Source: Marinimicrobium agarilyticum DSM 16975 (GTDB taxonomy: Bacteria > Pseudomonadota > Gammaproteobacteria > Pseudomonadales > Cellvibrionaceae). From it: a stretch of 64,000 nucleotides of DNA. The translations under genes and the position numbers were made by a program. The DNA lies in NCBI RefSeq assembly GCF_000423345.1, contig NZ_AUHU01000009.1:1-64000 (forward strand), written 5' to 3'. Under the pieces are notes generated by a model. The model worked only from the letters and a program-made list of their open reading frames with translations, did not search any database and had not been told where the DNA came from. Shown here piece after piece: positions 27,476 through 37,867 of the stretch; the stretch's first letter is position 1, and each line of letters starts with the position of its first letter.

Positions 27476-27770
27476 CAGACGCCCGTCTTTTTTGTTCAGA
27501 CTATTCAGAAGTTCTGATCAGAGGTTCTGACTCGGCCATTGTCGCCAAATAAAACAACCCTTTCATGACAAACAGTGTGTAAGAAGCGCTGGCCATGATC
27601 AAGCGTTTTATTTTGGCGACCCCAAGCAAGACCGGGCGTCGCGAGCATTTTTACAATGACAGTTTAGCTGATGCACGTCGCCCCGGTGTCGATTGACGCA
27701 CATTTTGACATTCGTTTTCGCAGAGCGCTTGCCCTCTGCACCGGGTCAATACCGACATTCCGACTCGAGC
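27476..27770. other. Intergenic region upstream of the HDOD gene
   Basis: Near the HDOD start there is a direct repeat CAGAAGTTCTGA / CAGAGGTTCTGA (27505-27530), one base apart and overlapping a TCTGATCAGA palindrome, a possible operator. A 33-codon ORF at 27595-27696 lacks a ribosome-binding site and is not called. Confidence 0.4.
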
Positions 27771-29861
27771 TCAGACACGAAGGTAGCGACGATTTTCACC
27801 CAACCAACGCTCCATGATCGGATTGCACAGGGCGGGGTAACGCTCCAGCAACTGCCGCGCGCCCTGCTGGACCCCGGGCAACAATTCGGCATCGCGCTGC
27901 AGGTCCGCTATCTTGAATTGCATATCCCCGGTCTGCCGGGTGCCAAGCACTTCCCCCGGACCGCGCAGTTCGAGATCGCGCTCGGCAATCTGAAAGCCGT
28001 CACTGGTATCGCGCATCACACCCAGTCGTTCCTTACCCTGGCGCGACAGGGGCGAGCCGTAGAGCAGCACACAGTGGCTGGCCTGGGCACCGCGGCCGAC
28101 CCGACCACGCAGCTGGTGCAGTTGGGCCAGACCCAATCGTTCGGGGTTTTCGATGATCATCAGGCTGGCGTTGGGTACATCCACCCCCACTTCGATCACA
28201 GTGGTGGCTACCAGAAGATCAATCTCGCCCGCTTTGAAGGCCGCCATGACCGCCTCTTTTTCCTTGGCTTTCAACCGACCGTGGACCAGCCCGGTGCGCA
28301 GATGCGGCAGTGCCGCCGCCAAGTTTTCCGCCGTCGCTTCGGCCGCCTGAGCGGCCAGGGTTTCCGACTCCTCGATCAGGGTGCAGACCCAATAGGCCTG
28401 GCGCCCCTGCTCGCAGGCGCGACTGACCCGCTCGATCACCTCGGGGCGACGCTGCTCGCCGATGACCACGGTGGTGACCGGAGTACGCCCCGGGGGCAAT
28501 TCGTCGATCACTGACGTATCCAGGTCCGCATAGGCGCTCATGGCCAGGGTTCGGGGAATGGGCGTGGCGGTCATGATCAACTGGTGAGGGCGCAGGCCGC
28601 CGCGACTGCCCTTCTGGCGCAACTCCAGGCGCTGGTGCACCCCGAAGCGGTGTTGCTCATCCACAATCACCAGGCCCAGGTTGGCAAACTGAACCCCCTC
28701 CTGAAACAGCGCATGGGTGCCCACAATCACTTGCGCCTCGCCGCTGGCCAGACGCTCCAGTTGCGCGCGCCGCCGGGCGGCGGTCAGTCGGCCGGTCAAC
28801 CAGCCCAACTCAATGCCCAGCGGCTCGAGCCAGGCACCAAAATTGTTGCGGTGCTGCTCGGCCAGAATTTCCGTGGGCGCCATGATCGCCGCCTGATAGC
28901 CACTGGCCACCGCCGTCAGGGCCGCCAGCGCGGCAACCAGGGTTTTGCCGGAGCCCACATCGCCCTGCACCAGGCGCAACATGGGTAGGGGCTTCGCCAG
29001 GTCCTGGGCGATCTCGGCGCCCACCCGTTGTTGAGCGCCGGTCAATTGGAAGGGCAACGCCTTGAGAAAACGCTGTTGCAGCGCCGTGTCCGGTTTCAGC
29101 ACCGGCGCGCCTTCGGCCTGGGTCTGGCGGCGCAGCAGCAACAGGCTGAGGTGATGGGCCAACAATTCTTCAAATGCCAGCCGCTGCTGGTAGGGGTGCT
29201 CACCCGCCATCAGCTGTTCGACGTTGGCATCGCGGGGCGGCGCATGGACATAGCGCAGCGCATCGGCGAGGGAGACCTGATCGAGTGCTCGTCGCATCTG
29301 CTCGGGCAGCAGCTCGCTCAGAGCGTGGCGATCGAGCCAAGTGAGCGCCTGCTCCGCCAATGCCCGCAGACGGGGCTGCGTCAGCCCTTCGGTGGCCGGG
29401 TACACCGGCGTCAGCCGTTGCTCCAGCGGGACGGCGTCGGCGCCGTCAAGAAATTCGTACTCGGGATGGTAGAACTCGAGCCCTGAAGCGCCACGTCGGC
29501 TCTCGCCAAAACAGCGCAGGCGGGTACCGGGGGTCAGTCTTTGCTTCTGGGCCCCCGAGAAGTGATAGAACCGTAGGGTGATGGTGCCAGTGCCGTCCTG
29601 TAGCCGACAGACCAGACTGCGGCGCCGACCGTAGACCACATCGGCGGCCCGCACTTCCCCCTCGATCACCGCATTGACGTTGGGCTGCAGCGCTCCGATG
29701 GGTGTGACCCGGGTGCGGTCCAGGTAGCGCAGAGGCAGGTGGAATAGCACGTCCTGAAGCGTATTCAACCCGATTTTGCCAAGTTTTTCGGCCAGCCGTG
29801 GCCCCACCCCTTTGAGGGCGGTGACCGGCATACGATCGAGGTTGGTGGCGTTCCCAGTCAC
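27771..29861 (-). CDS. recG: ATP-dependent DNA helicase RecG
   Basis: 696 residues, GTG start at 29861 with AGGGAG 8 nt upstream. The N-terminal wedge/OB domain (PIGALQPNVNAVIEGEV) is followed by the SF2 helicase core: Walker A GDVGSGKTLVA, the DEQH box (IVDEQHRFGVHQR), motif III (MTATPIPRTLA), and the C-terminal QLRGRVGR. It remodels stalled replication forks and branched recombination intermediates. It lies 12 bp after oxyR on the same strand, an order known from Pseudomonas. Confidence 0.97.
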   Translation of the reverse strand: MTGNATNLDRMPVTALKGVGPRLAEKLGKIGLNTLQDVLFHLPLRYLDRTRVTPIGALQPNVNAVIEGEVRAADVVYGRRRSLVCRLQDGTGTITLRFYHFSGAQKQRLTPGTRLRCFGESRRGASGLEFYHPEYEFLDGADAVPLEQRLTPVYPATEGLTQPRLRALAEQALTWLDRHALSELLPEQMRRALDQVSLADALRYVHAPPRDANVEQLMAGEHPYQQRLAFEELLAHHLSLLLLRRQTQAEGAPVLKPDTALQQRFLKALPFQLTGAQQRVGAEIAQDLAKPLPMLRLVQGDVGSGKTLVAALAALTAVASGYQAAIMAPTEILAEQHRNNFGAWLEPLGIELGWLTGRLTAARRRAQLERLASGEAQVIVGTHALFQEGVQFANLGLVIVDEQHRFGVHQRLELRQKGSRGGLRPHQLIMTATPIPRTLAMSAYADLDTSVIDELPPGRTPVTTVVIGEQRRPEVIERVSRACEQGRQAYWVCTLIEESETLAAQAAEATAENLAAALPHLRTGLVHGRLKAKEKEAVMAAFKAGEIDLLVATTVIEVGVDVPNASLMIIENPERLGLAQLHQLRGRVGRGAQASHCVLLYGSPLSRQGKERLGVMRDTSDGFQIAERDLELRGPGEVLGTRQTGDMQFKIADLQRDAELLPGVQQGARQLLERYPALCNPIMERWLGENRRYLRV

Positions 29862-29873
29862 GCCCGCGGCTCC

Positions 29874-30818
29874 CTATTGGCTCGCTTTGGCGGGCGTGTC
29901 TTCAGGGTCGCTCAGGCGGCACATGTTGATGGCTTTGCGCAGCGCTTCAATGGCTTTGTAGCGGGGAAAGCTTGCGCGCCAGGCCAGCGCCACCGTGCGG
30001 CTGGGCGCGGGCTTGGAGAAGGGCCGGGTAACCAGCAGGTTGGGCGTGTAATTGGCGCTGAGCGCCGCCGACATGGGCAGGATGGTGATGCCCAGCCCCG
30101 AAGCCACCATGTGGCGCAGGGTTTCCAGGGAGCTGCCCTCCGAAGCGGTGCGGATACGGCCGTGGGGATCCTCCATGGAGGACTGGAGGTTCGGGCAGGT
30201 GGCAAGCACCTGATCCCGGAAGCAATGCCCCTCACCCAACAACAGGACGTTGTGATCATCCAGGTCGTTGGGGTCGATTTCTTTTTTCTTCGCCAGGGGG
30301 TGATCGTGGGGCAGGAGCACGACAAACGGTTCGTCGAACAGCGGCTGAGTCACCACATCCGCCTCGGTAAAGGGCAGCGCGACGATAATCACATCCAGCT
30401 CGCCCTTGCGCAGCTTTTGACGCAGGGTCGCGGTATAGCCCTCTTCCACATACAACGGCATCTTGCTCGCGATCTTCTGCAGTTCGGGAATAAAATGCGG
30501 CAACAGGTAAGGGCCAATGGTGAAAATGGCGCCCACATGCAGGGGACTGCTGAGCTGGTCCTTGCCGGCGTTGGCGATATCTTTGATGGCCGAGGTCTGC
30601 TCGAGCACCAGATTGGCCTGAGCGACGATTTTCTCACCCAGGGGCGTGGCCTGAACCCGGGACTTGGAGCGCTCAAACAGCGCCACTCCGAGTTCCTCCT
30701 CCAGCTTCTTCACCGCAATACTCAGGGTGGGCTGGCTGACGAAACAGCGTTCCGCCGCTCGGCCGAAGTGCTGCTCCTGAGCGAGGGTTACGATGTAGCG
30801 CAGTTCTGTTAAGGTCAT
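29874..30818 (-). CDS. oxyR: Hydrogen-peroxide-sensing LysR-family regulator OxyR
   Basis: 314 residues from ATG 30818 (MTLTELRYIV). N-terminal LysR helix-turn-helix (HFGRAAERCFVSQPTLSIAVKKLEEELG), C-terminal sensor domain. The two redox cysteines fall at Cys199 and Cys208 (GHCFRDQVLATCP), the same numbers as in E. coli OxyR. It should activate peroxide-defence genes on disulfide formation. Probably co-transcribed with recG. Confidence 0.95.
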   Translation of the reverse strand: MTLTELRYIVTLAQEQHFGRAAERCFVSQPTLSIAVKKLEEELGVALFERSKSRVQATPLGEKIVAQANLVLEQTSAIKDIANAGKDQLSSPLHVGAIFTIGPYLLPHFIPELQKIASKMPLYVEEGYTATLRQKLRKGELDVIIVALPFTEADVVTQPLFDEPFVVLLPHDHPLAKKKEIDPNDLDDHNVLLLGEGHCFRDQVLATCPNLQSSMEDPHGRIRTASEGSSLETLRHMVASGLGITILPMSAALSANYTPNLLVTRPFSKPAPSRTVALAWRASFPRYKAIEALRKAINMCRLSDPEDTPAKASQ

Positions 30819-30892
30819 GCTGTTCCAGTCCCAGTGAGGCCCAGGCGACACCGTTGGGCCGCCGGTTCAATTCGAGACAAGTTTGCCCTTTT

Positions 30893-31762
30893 ATGATCGG
30901 ATACGCAAAGGTAAATAGCGAAAAACTATTGATGGTGGGATGCGGCGACCTCGGTCGCCGATTGGCCCATCGTCTGGCACCCAAGGGTTACGAGGCGACC
31001 GGCTTGCGCCGCCATCCGCCCGCGGACACCGAAACGTTGCGTTACCACGCGGCAGACACCGCCGACCCCGAGGCCATGAAACAGATACTCGCCGCCGGGT
31101 TCGATGTGATTGTCGTGACCATGACGCCCTCGGAGCGAGGCGATGAGGGCTATCGCCGGGCTTACGTTCAGACCTGTGAGAACCTGGCGGCCGGCTTGAA
31201 AGCCGTGGGGAAAACGCCCCGCCTGATTCTGTATGTGTCCAGCACCGGTGTTTACGGTCAAAACGAGGGCGAATGGGTGGACGAGAGCAGCCCCACTGAG
31301 CCCAACCGCGCCAGCGGCGAGCGGTTGCTGGAGGCCGAACGGGTCATTGCCAATAGTGGTTTTGCCCACTGCATTGTGCGCTTCAGCGGTATTTACGGGC
31401 CGGGGCGCAACCGCCTGCTGGACCAGGTCCGGCGCGGGCGGGCCACCCTGAGCGGACGCTACACCAACCGCATTCACGCCGAAGACTGCGCCGGGGTGAT
31501 GGCCCACCTGATCGAACGCCACCGCCTGGGAGAATCCGTCGCGCCCCTGTACCTGGCCAGCGATTGCGAGCCCGCCCCGATGGCGGAGGTGGTCAACTGG
31601 TTGTCCATGCATCTGAAAGTCGACAAAGCGCGCTTCGCCCCAGACGAGGGCGGCCAGGGTAAGCGTTGCCTGAACCGCCGACTCAGGGATACCGACTACG
31701 AATTTCTCTACCCCGATTACCGGGCCGGGTATAAAGCGCTGCTGGCGGAGGAAGGCTTCTAG
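30893..31762 (+). CDS. NAD(P)-dependent epimerase/reductase-like protein (YeeZ-like)
   Basis: About 290 residues. Atypical/extended SDR with the nucleotide-binding motif MVGCGDLGRRLAHRL and a central YVSSTGVYGQ (Ser/Tyr region). The C-terminus is short, as in YeeZ/SDR_a5 proteins. The start is uncertain: ATG 30893 gives MIGYAKVNSEKLL before the Rossmann motif, ATG 30932 would begin at the motif; neither has a good ribosome-binding site. Divergent from oxyR. Substrate unknown. Confidence 0.8.
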   Translation: MIGYAKVNSEKLLMVGCGDLGRRLAHRLAPKGYEATGLRRHPPADTETLRYHAADTADPEAMKQILAAGFDVIVVTMTPSERGDEGYRRAYVQTCENLAAGLKAVGKTPRLILYVSSTGVYGQNEGEWVDESSPTEPNRASGERLLEAERVIANSGFAHCIVRFSGIYGPGRNRLLDQVRRGRATLSGRYTNRIHAEDCAGVMAHLIERHRLGESVAPLYLASDCEPAPMAEVVNWLSMHLKVDKARFAPDEGGQGKRCLNRRLRDTDYEFLYPDYRAGYKALLAEEGF

Positions 31763-31795
31763 TGCTGGGTCACCCTTTGGCGCTATTGAAAGCGG

Positions 31796-33061
31796 TCAGA
31801 GAAAGAACCATCCGGTCACGGTGCCGTACATGATGAAACTCGCCCCCAGCATGTAGTAGCCCAGGGTAAACCACTCGGCGGTCATGTTCATGGCCGGACG
31901 CCACATCTGAACCAGCAGATAAATCGGAAAATAGTAGCGCGGCTCGATCAGCGGGTGGCTGATCACCGCGATGGGCGCGACCAGCAACAGCCAATAGCAG
32001 CGCTTGTCCGGATAGGGCATCACACACAGGGTCAGCGCCATCCAGGCGATGGGAATGTACAGCAGCGCCCGGAACACCACGTATTCCGACATCAAGTACA
32101 ACAAGCCGTTGTGCATAAAGAAGTGAAAGAGGGTGTTGTTGTAGGGGTGTGGGTTGCTGAACGTCCCCATGTAAACCAGAAAGCCCCCCAGCACCGCCAG
32201 ACCAATCCAGAGCCTGGCTCTGACGTTATGTCGGAGCGCGAGAATTCTGGGAATTTGTTGAATACACAAGGGGAAAAACAGCAGCCAGGCACAGGTCAGC
32301 ATCACATACAGGTTACTGATGTTGAATTGAGAGATCTGATGGGCCGATCGATCCCCCACGGCGACGCCGCCGTTGTAAATCACAAAGCCGACGAACAGTA
32401 ACAACAGGAGCGCCAGCGGAGCGCCGCGCTTGAGGGCGTTGCCCAGCAGGCGCCTGATCGGCAGAGGCCGGCGAAATTCCAGGTCTTCCGTGGCTACCAG
32501 CAAGTAGGCCAGCCCCACCCAGATGATTGAATCCTGACGCAACAGGACCGCGCCGAGCCCCGCCACACCCGCCAGGAGGTAATGCCGTCCGAGCGTCAGA
32601 TAAAAACAGGTGCCGACAAACAGCAACGCCCATAAATCCGTATAAATCATAAAGAAATACGGAAACATTAACGGGGCGTAGAACAGTTGCAGGGTGCGCA
32701 CGCTGGCATGGCCGGGCTGGTAGCGACGCACCGACTGGTAGAACACCGGCAGCACGCACAGGGCCACCATAAGATTGACCAGCCGCAACAGGTAATCGTG
32801 GTAATAGCCGAGTTGCCGCATTACAAACCCGATCACATAGTGATAGGTGGTGGGCACTGTAATGTTGTCGAAATGCTCCGTACCGCCGGTGTAATAGTGC
32901 CAGATTTGCGGAGCGTGGAAGCCTTCATCGGAAGCGGGGCCACCGAGGATACAGGAGAGCGAATAGCCAAGCGTGCAACCGGCGAGGACCAGCAGGGCAG
33001 TGTGCACGGTTTGTTCCGTATTGGGCGCAACGGAGACTTTGCGAATAGCGGACTCTTCCAT
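31796..33061 (-). CDS. Polytopic membrane protein resembling DIE2/ALG10 glucosyltransferases
   Basis: 421 residues with about ten hydrophobic helices. Three stretches match the eukaryotic ALG10 pattern: SDEGFHAPQIWHYYTGG ... DNITVPTTYHY (first luminal loop with DExFHxPQ), FPYFFMIYTDLWALLF, and LLRQDSIIWVGLAYLL. ALG10 is a GT-C-fold enzyme that uses dolichyl-phosphate glucose to add the last glucose of the N-glycan precursor. A bacterial homologue would probably transfer a sugar from a polyprenyl phosphate in the periplasm. It stands alone between an SDR gene and recQ; function is inferred from motifs only. Confidence 0.7.
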   Translation of the reverse strand: MEESAIRKVSVAPNTEQTVHTALLVLAGCTLGYSLSCILGGPASDEGFHAPQIWHYYTGGTEHFDNITVPTTYHYVIGFVMRQLGYYHDYLLRLVNLMVALCVLPVFYQSVRRYQPGHASVRTLQLFYAPLMFPYFFMIYTDLWALLFVGTCFYLTLGRHYLLAGVAGLGAVLLRQDSIIWVGLAYLLVATEDLEFRRPLPIRRLLGNALKRGAPLALLLLLFVGFVIYNGGVAVGDRSAHQISQFNISNLYVMLTCAWLLFFPLCIQQIPRILALRHNVRARLWIGLAVLGGFLVYMGTFSNPHPYNNTLFHFFMHNGLLYLMSEYVVFRALLYIPIAWMALTLCVMPYPDKRCYWLLLVAPIAVISHPLIEPRYYFPIYLLVQMWRPAMNMTAEWFTLGYYMLGASFIMYGTVTGWFFL

Positions 33062-33242
33062 AAGAGCGGCACCTGATTTTATTATCGAATGTTTTAAGGG
33101 TGATGGACCGAATACAGGAGCGATAGTCTACGCCACTGGGCTCGCCTTTTTGGGAACTGAATCAAAGTTTTCGGCCCCTCAAAAGGTTTTTCCGACTCTA
33201 AGACCGAAGGTTGGCACCGAATTAATCGCGGGCTTTACCGAA

Positions 33243-35066
33243 TCATTGAACGAGGGCGCCCGTTTCCTCGAAGGACCGAAGCACCTCCAGAAAGTCTGTC
33301 CCAAAACGCTCCAACTTGCTATCACCCACACCACTGACGGCCAGCAAATCCTGCTCGTGCCGGGGGCGCTGCTCGAGCATGTCGCGCAGAGTCACATCGT
33401 GGAAAATGACATAGGGCGGCACGCCGTGCTCCTCGGCCAGGCGCCGACGGCAGGCCCGCAACGCCTCCCACAGGGGACGGTCCGCCTCGGGAATGTCCGC
33501 ATCGGGGCGGCGCGCTGTGCGCGTGGTGGTCGGTTTGCGGGTACGCGTGTCCCGGCGTAAATGCACGGCCCGCTCCCCCCGCAAAATCGGGCGGCAGCTC
33601 TCGGTCAGTTGCAGCCCACCGAAGCCCTCGGGGTCCACATCCAGGTAGCCGGCCGCCACCAGTTGGCGCAGCACGGCTTTCCATTCATCGGCGCTGAGGT
33701 CGTTGCCGATACCGTAGGTGGACAGCTTGTCGTGCCCCTGGGTCAGCACTTTTTCGTTGCTGCTGCCGCGCAGCACATCGACGATGTGGGTCACGCCAAA
33801 GCGCTGGCCGGTTCGGTAGACGCAGGACAATGCCTTTTGCACCGCTTCGGTGGCATCCCAGGTCTGGGGTGGAATCAGGCAAGTGTCGCAGTTGCCGCAG
33901 GCTTCATCCAGCGTGTCGCCGAAATAGCGCAGCAGGGTCTGTCGGCGGCAGCTGGTGATTTCACACAGTCCGAGCATGGCGCTGAGGCGCTGTTGCTCCA
34001 TGCGTTTGAATTGTTCGTTGCCTTCGGAGCCGGCCATCATCTGGCGCAACTTGACCACATCCTCCAGCCCGTAGAGCAGCAGCGCCGTGGCGGGCTGGCC
34101 GTCGCGCCCGGCCCGGCCGGTTTCCTGGTAGTAGGCTTCGATGCTTTTGGGCAGATCCAGGTGGGCCACAAAGCGGACGTCGGGTTTGTCGATGCCCATG
34201 CCGAAAGCGATGGTGGCCACCATGATGATGCCGTCCTCGCGCAGGAAGCGGCTCTGGTGGGTCTCCCTGAGCCGGGGGGAGAGGCCGGCGTGGTAGGGCA
34301 GCGCATTGAAACCTTCGCGGGTCAGCCATTCGGCGGTCTGTTCGACTTTTTTGCGCGACAGGCAGTAGACGATGCCGGACTGCTGCGGGTATTCGTCTTT
34401 CAGAAAGCCGAGCAGTTGGCGGCGCGGGTTGTCTTTTTGCTGGATCCGGTACTGGATGTTGGGCCGGTCGAACCCGACGATGAACTGGTTGGCTTCACCC
34501 AGTTCCAGCCGTTCGATGATTTCTTCCCGGGTGCGCATGTCGGCGGTGGCGGTCAGGGCGATGCGCGGCACCTGGGGGAAGTCGTTGTGGAGCAGGTCCA
34601 GGCGCAGGTAGTCGGCACGAAAGTCGTGACCCCACTGGGCCACGCAGTGGGCTTCGTCAATCGCGAACAGGGCGATGTCGGCCCGGTGCAGCAGGTCGAG
34701 GGTGCGGGGCTGGATCAGGCGCTCGGGGGCGATGTAGAGCAGGTCGAGTTCACCGTCCAGCAATGCCCGTTCGGTGTCGATGACATCGGGGTAGGCCAGG
34801 GTGGAGTTGAGGAAGCCGGCTCTTACGCCCAGTTCGCGCAGGGCGGTGACCTGGTCTTGCATGAGGGCGATGAGCGGCGATATGACGATGCCGGTGCCTG
34901 GTCGGGCGAGCGCGGGGATCTGGTAGCAGAGGGATTTGCCGCCGCCGGTGGGCATGAGGACGAGGGCGTCTTGTCCGTCGATGAGGGCGTTGACGATCTG
35001 TTCCTGTTGGCCGCGGAAGTCGTGGTAGCCGAAGACGTGCTGGAGGATGTCCTGAGGGTTTTGCAT
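33243..35066 (-). CDS. recQ: ATP-dependent DNA helicase RecQ
   Basis: 607 residues, E. coli-like length. SF2 helicase with [15 protein letters not shown] (Walker A), [15 protein letters not shown] (DEAH and aromatic loop), [12 protein letters not shown] (motif VI), the zinc-binding region ([12 protein letters not shown] ... CGNCDTC), winged helix, and a C-terminal HRDC domain ([26 protein letters not shown]). Unwinds DNA in the RecF pathway and at stalled forks. Confidence 0.97.
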   Translation of the reverse strand: MQNPQDILQHVFGYHDFRGQQEQIVNALIDGQDALVLMPTGGGKSLCYQIPALARPGTGIVISPLIALMQDQVTALRELGVRAGFLNSTLAYPDVIDTERALLDGELDLLYIAPERLIQPRTLDLLHRADIALFAIDEAHCVAQWGHDFRADYLRLDLLHNDFPQVPRIALTATADMRTREEIIERLELGEANQFIVGFDRPNIQYRIQQKDNPRRQLLGFLKDEYPQQSGIVYCLSRKKVEQTAEWLTREGFNALPYHAGLSPRLRETHQSRFLREDGIIMVATIAFGMGIDKPDVRFVAHLDLPKSIEAYYQETGRAGRDGQPATALLLYGLEDVVKLRQMMAGSEGNEQFKRMEQQRLSAMLGLCEITSCRRQTLLRYFGDTLDEACGNCDTCLIPPQTWDATEAVQKALSCVYRTGQRFGVTHIVDVLRGSSNEKVLTQGHDKLSTYGIGNDLSADEWKAVLRQLVAAGYLDVDPEGFGGLQLTESCRPILRGERAVHLRRDTRTRKPTTTRTARRPDADIPEADRPLWEALRACRRRLAEEHGVPPYVIFHDVTLRDMLEQRPRHEQDLLAVSGVGDSKLERFGTDFLEVLRSFEETGALVQ

Positions 35067-35318
35067 GGCGAGAAGTATACGGGGCCGACTGGGTCAAAGC
35101 CAGTGGGTGAGGTGCCAAGTGGCGGGGGTTATTTGAAGGGCAGGGCTTCTTGGGTGAGGGGACCTTGTAGAGGGGCGGCCGGAGGAGAGGCACACCACTT
35201 CAGGACACGCCGTGAATACGTCCATGTAGGCTCGAATCGCGAATCCCGCGCTCCACGGTCCTGAAGTGGTGTGCCTCTCCCCCGGCCTCTCTGCCAACTT
35301 TGAAGTTACTTCCTTGAA
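35067..35318. other. Intergenic region between GH9 gene and recQ
   Basis: 252 bp that hold hairpin element 3. No coding region seen. Confidence 0.6.
35177..35287 (+). repeat. Hairpin element 3 (forward orientation)
   Basis: 30-bp arms (35177-35206 and 35258-35287) with one mismatch (a G-T type pair) around a 51-bp core beginning ACGCCGTGAATACGTCC. The core matches elements 2 and 5 read on the other strand; the arms have an unrelated sequence. This is the only solitary copy in the window. It lies 32 bp after the GH9 stop, so it could end that transcript. Confidence 0.9.
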
Positions 35319-37862
35319 TTAATCACACACATCACCCGTCACCTCGGGCACTTCGGCGGAGCCGCCGCTTCCTTTGCTGACCTGGAAGCCGAACTCGACG
35401 GATTGGCCCGGCTGTACCGTGCCGTTCCAGCCCATGTCGGTGGCGGTGTAGGGGTTGCTGCCAGAGACCTGGGCGTTCCAGCTGTTGGTGAGGCTGGCGC
35501 CGTCGGTGAAGTTCCAGCTGACGCTCCAGCCGTTGATGGCCTGGCTGCCCTCGTTGCTGATGCGGATGGCGGCGGTGTAGCCGTCGCTCCATTCGTTGCT
35601 GATGACGAATTCGCACTGGGACTCGCCGGCCGGTGCGCTGGAGGCAGCAGAGCTGGCCACGGAGCTGACGGCAGAGCTCGCCACCGAGCTGGCGATGGAG
35701 CTGCTTTCGCCGGCTTCACTGCTGCTGGATTGGGCTTGGGAGCTGGAGCTTACGGACCCGCCGACGATGCCGTAGGGCTCGGGCTGGGATTCGCAGGTGC
35801 TCGGGGAGATGCAGCTCTGGTTGTTTTCCCAGCCCCAGCCGCTGGCGGTGTTGTCGCACAGCTCGTAGAGGGTGCCGTACCAGTTGCATTGCTGGCCGGT
35901 GGTCGGCTCTGAAGAGGACACGCTGGAGGCGGCGGAGCTACTGATGCGGCTCGAGACGCTGGAGCTCACGCTGCTGGCCACCGAGGAGGCGCTGGAGGAG
36001 ACCGCTGAACTCGATGAGACCGAGGAGCTTGAGGCGCTGCTGCCGCCTTCGGCGTAGTCGTCGTGGAAGGCCAGGACCCAGGCCAGGCCGCTGTTCCAGT
36101 TGATGGTGATTTCGTTGGTGGACCAGGCTTCGATGTCGTCAATGTAGCAGGTGGCCGGGTTGGCTTCGCAGCCGCCCAGAGCTGCAGCGGAGACACTGTC
36201 TTCCAAGCCGTCGTTGGGACCGCCGGCCAGGGCACCGGGTGGCAACCAGGGGTAGCTGCCGTCAAGGGCGCCGGCCCAGAAGCGGTGGTGTGGTTCGGTC
36301 AGGGCGTCTTCGCCATGGCCGGAGACGAAGGAGAAAGACAGAGTGTTGCGGCCGAACAGGTAGTCGATACCGAAGTTGACGCCCCGGGCGTATTGATCGT
36401 TGCCGGTGAAGTCGTACGCCAGGCCGAGCAGGAACAGCTTGTTGGCGATGACGTTGTTGGAGCCCCAGTAGAACTCCTCGTCGGTATTGGGAATCCGGTA
36501 ACCGGTGCTGTCGATGGTGCCCAAATGGCTATCCGCCACGTTGATGATGTGCTGCTGGGCATCGGCACGCAGGGCTTGGGTATGGGCAGCGGGCACGGTG
36601 GCCAAGGACATGACGCCGGGCAACTCGGTGTCGGGCCAGCCCCAGTCGGTCCGTTCAAGCTCGTAGTTGTTCAGAGTCGGCAGATAGCGCTCATCACCGG
36701 TGGTGATGTAGAGTTCGGCCGCGGCCCAGTAAAACTCGTCCGCCGCGACCTCATCGCCGTAGGCGCCGCCGCCGTTATCGTAACCGCCGGTGTAGATGTC
36801 ATCCGGGTTGGCCTGTGCCGCGTCCCAGGCGCGCTCGGCGGCGCTCAGGCACTGGCTCGCGAAGCTATCATCAATGCCGTCCCAGATACGGGCGCATTGG
36901 GCAGCGGTGGCCGCCAGGTTCAGGGTCGCAGTGACGCTGGGCGGTACGAGTGCTCTCTGGCTGCTGTCCTCATGGGGGGCAAGCGGCAGGCCGGTCCAGC
37001 CCACATCGTGCATCTTGTGGTGCGCCATGCCCGCTTTGGCTTCGCCCTCAGGCACCTGCATGGACAGCAGGAATTCCATTTGCCAACGCACTTCGTCCAA
37101 CAGATCGGGAATGCCATTGCCGCTCTCGGGAATGTTCAGCGCACCGTCGGCGAAACGTGCTTCGTTGTCGCCCAGGTATTGCGCGCGCTCGTACATGTTG
37201 AGCAGCTTCCAGGCGGAAATGCCACCGTTCACCACGTACTTGCCGTGGTCCCCGGCGTCGTACCAGCCTTTGATCACATCCAGTGAATAGTTGCAGGTGC
37301 CTTCCCAGCAGGGCACATCGTAGTCCCCCTGATTTACGCCCTGGTTGATGTGGCCCGCCGGCCGAGACCACTCGGCGCTCGGTTCATAGCTGGTGTTGCC
37401 ACCACCGGTGTACTGGGTTTCAATTTCGATACCGCTGCGGTTGTGGTAAAAATATTTCAGCGCGTCGTACATGGGCGCGGTGAAGTTGTCGGCGGAAATG
37501 GAAAATGGATAGCTTTCATCCGCGCCGATCATCAAGACATAACCGTCGCCCTCCTCGGTCACGTCGGTGAACCCGAGTTGATGCACATTGTCACCCGAGG
37601 CGGCGTCGGTGCCGATGGGCACGGTATTGCCCTGATCGACCAGCTCTCCGTCCCGGTACAGGCGCCAGGTTTCGGCGACCTCGCTGTCGCTGACATAGGT
37701 GGCGATTTTTTCACCGTTGGGCAGGTAACCCACCTGGTTAACGCGGGGGTTGCCGACCTCGGCATGCGCCAAGGCAGCGGAACCGATAAGAAGCGAACCC
37801 GCGATGGATTGACCGATCACGCGGGCGAGCGTGTTTTGCCGATGCGATGTTGGAAACTGCAT
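35319..37862 (-). CDS. GH9 endoglucanase with Ig-like, CBM10 and CBM2 domains
   Basis: 847 residues from ATG 37862 (GGAG 9 nt upstream). Signal peptide ends near ALAHA (34). Then a cellulase N-terminal Ig-like domain ([16 protein letters not shown]), the GH9 catalytic domain (about 130-615) with the base region [15 protein letters not shown], the His region [12 protein letters not shown] and the acid region [19 protein letters not shown] poly-Ser linker, a CBM10 ([13 protein letters not shown]...), a second Ser linker and a C-terminal CBM2 ([19 protein letters not shown]) follow. Secreted cellulase cutting beta-1,4-glucan. The start codon is 5 bp after the propeller-lipoprotein gene, implying coupled translation. 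Confidence 0.95.
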   Translation of the reverse strand: MQFPTSHRQNTLARVIGQSIAGSLLIGSAALAHAEVGNPRVNQVGYLPNGEKIATYVSDSEVAETWRLYRDGELVDQGNTVPIGTDAASGDNVHQLGFTDVTEEGDGYVLMIGADESYPFSISADNFTAPMYDALKYFYHNRSGIEIETQYTGGGNTSYEPSAEWSRPAGHINQGVNQGDYDVPCWEGTCNYSLDVIKGWYDAGDHGKYVVNGGISAWKLLNMYERAQYLGDNEARFADGALNIPESGNGIPDLLDEVRWQMEFLLSMQVPEGEAKAGMAHHKMHDVGWTGLPLAPHEDSSQRALVPPSVTATLNLAATAAQCARIWDGIDDSFASQCLSAAERAWDAAQANPDDIYTGGYDNGGGAYGDEVAADEFYWAAAELYITTGDERYLPTLNNYELERTDWGWPDTELPGVMSLATVPAAHTQALRADAQQHIINVADSHLGTIDSTGYRIPNTDEEFYWGSNNVIANKLFLLGLAYDFTGNDQYARGVNFGIDYLFGRNTLSFSFVSGHGEDALTEPHHRFWAGALDGSYPWLPPGALAGGPNDGLEDSVSAAALGGCEANPATCYIDDIEAWSTNEITINWNSGLAWVLAFHDDYAEGGSSASSSSVSSSSAVSSSASSVASSVSSSVSSRISSSAASSVSSSEPTTGQQCNWYGTLYELCDNTASGWGWENNQSCISPSTCESQPEPYGIVGGSVSSSSQAQSSSSEAGESSSIASSVASSAVSSVASSAASSAPAGESQCEFVISNEWSDGYTAAIRISNEGSQAINGWSVSWNFTDGASLTNSWNAQVSGSNPYTATDMGWNGTVQPGQSVEFGFQVSKGSGGSAEVPEVTGDVCD

Positions 37863-37867
37863 TGTTG

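Noticed and set aside
27595-27696. 33-codon plus-strand ORF beginning MIKRFILATPSK
   Set aside because: No ribosome-binding site and no other support.
33561-35264. Long plus-strand open frame (567 codons) opposite recQ
   Set aside because: It is antisense to a complete, motif-rich RecQ and its translation shows no domain; a GC-rich codon shadow.
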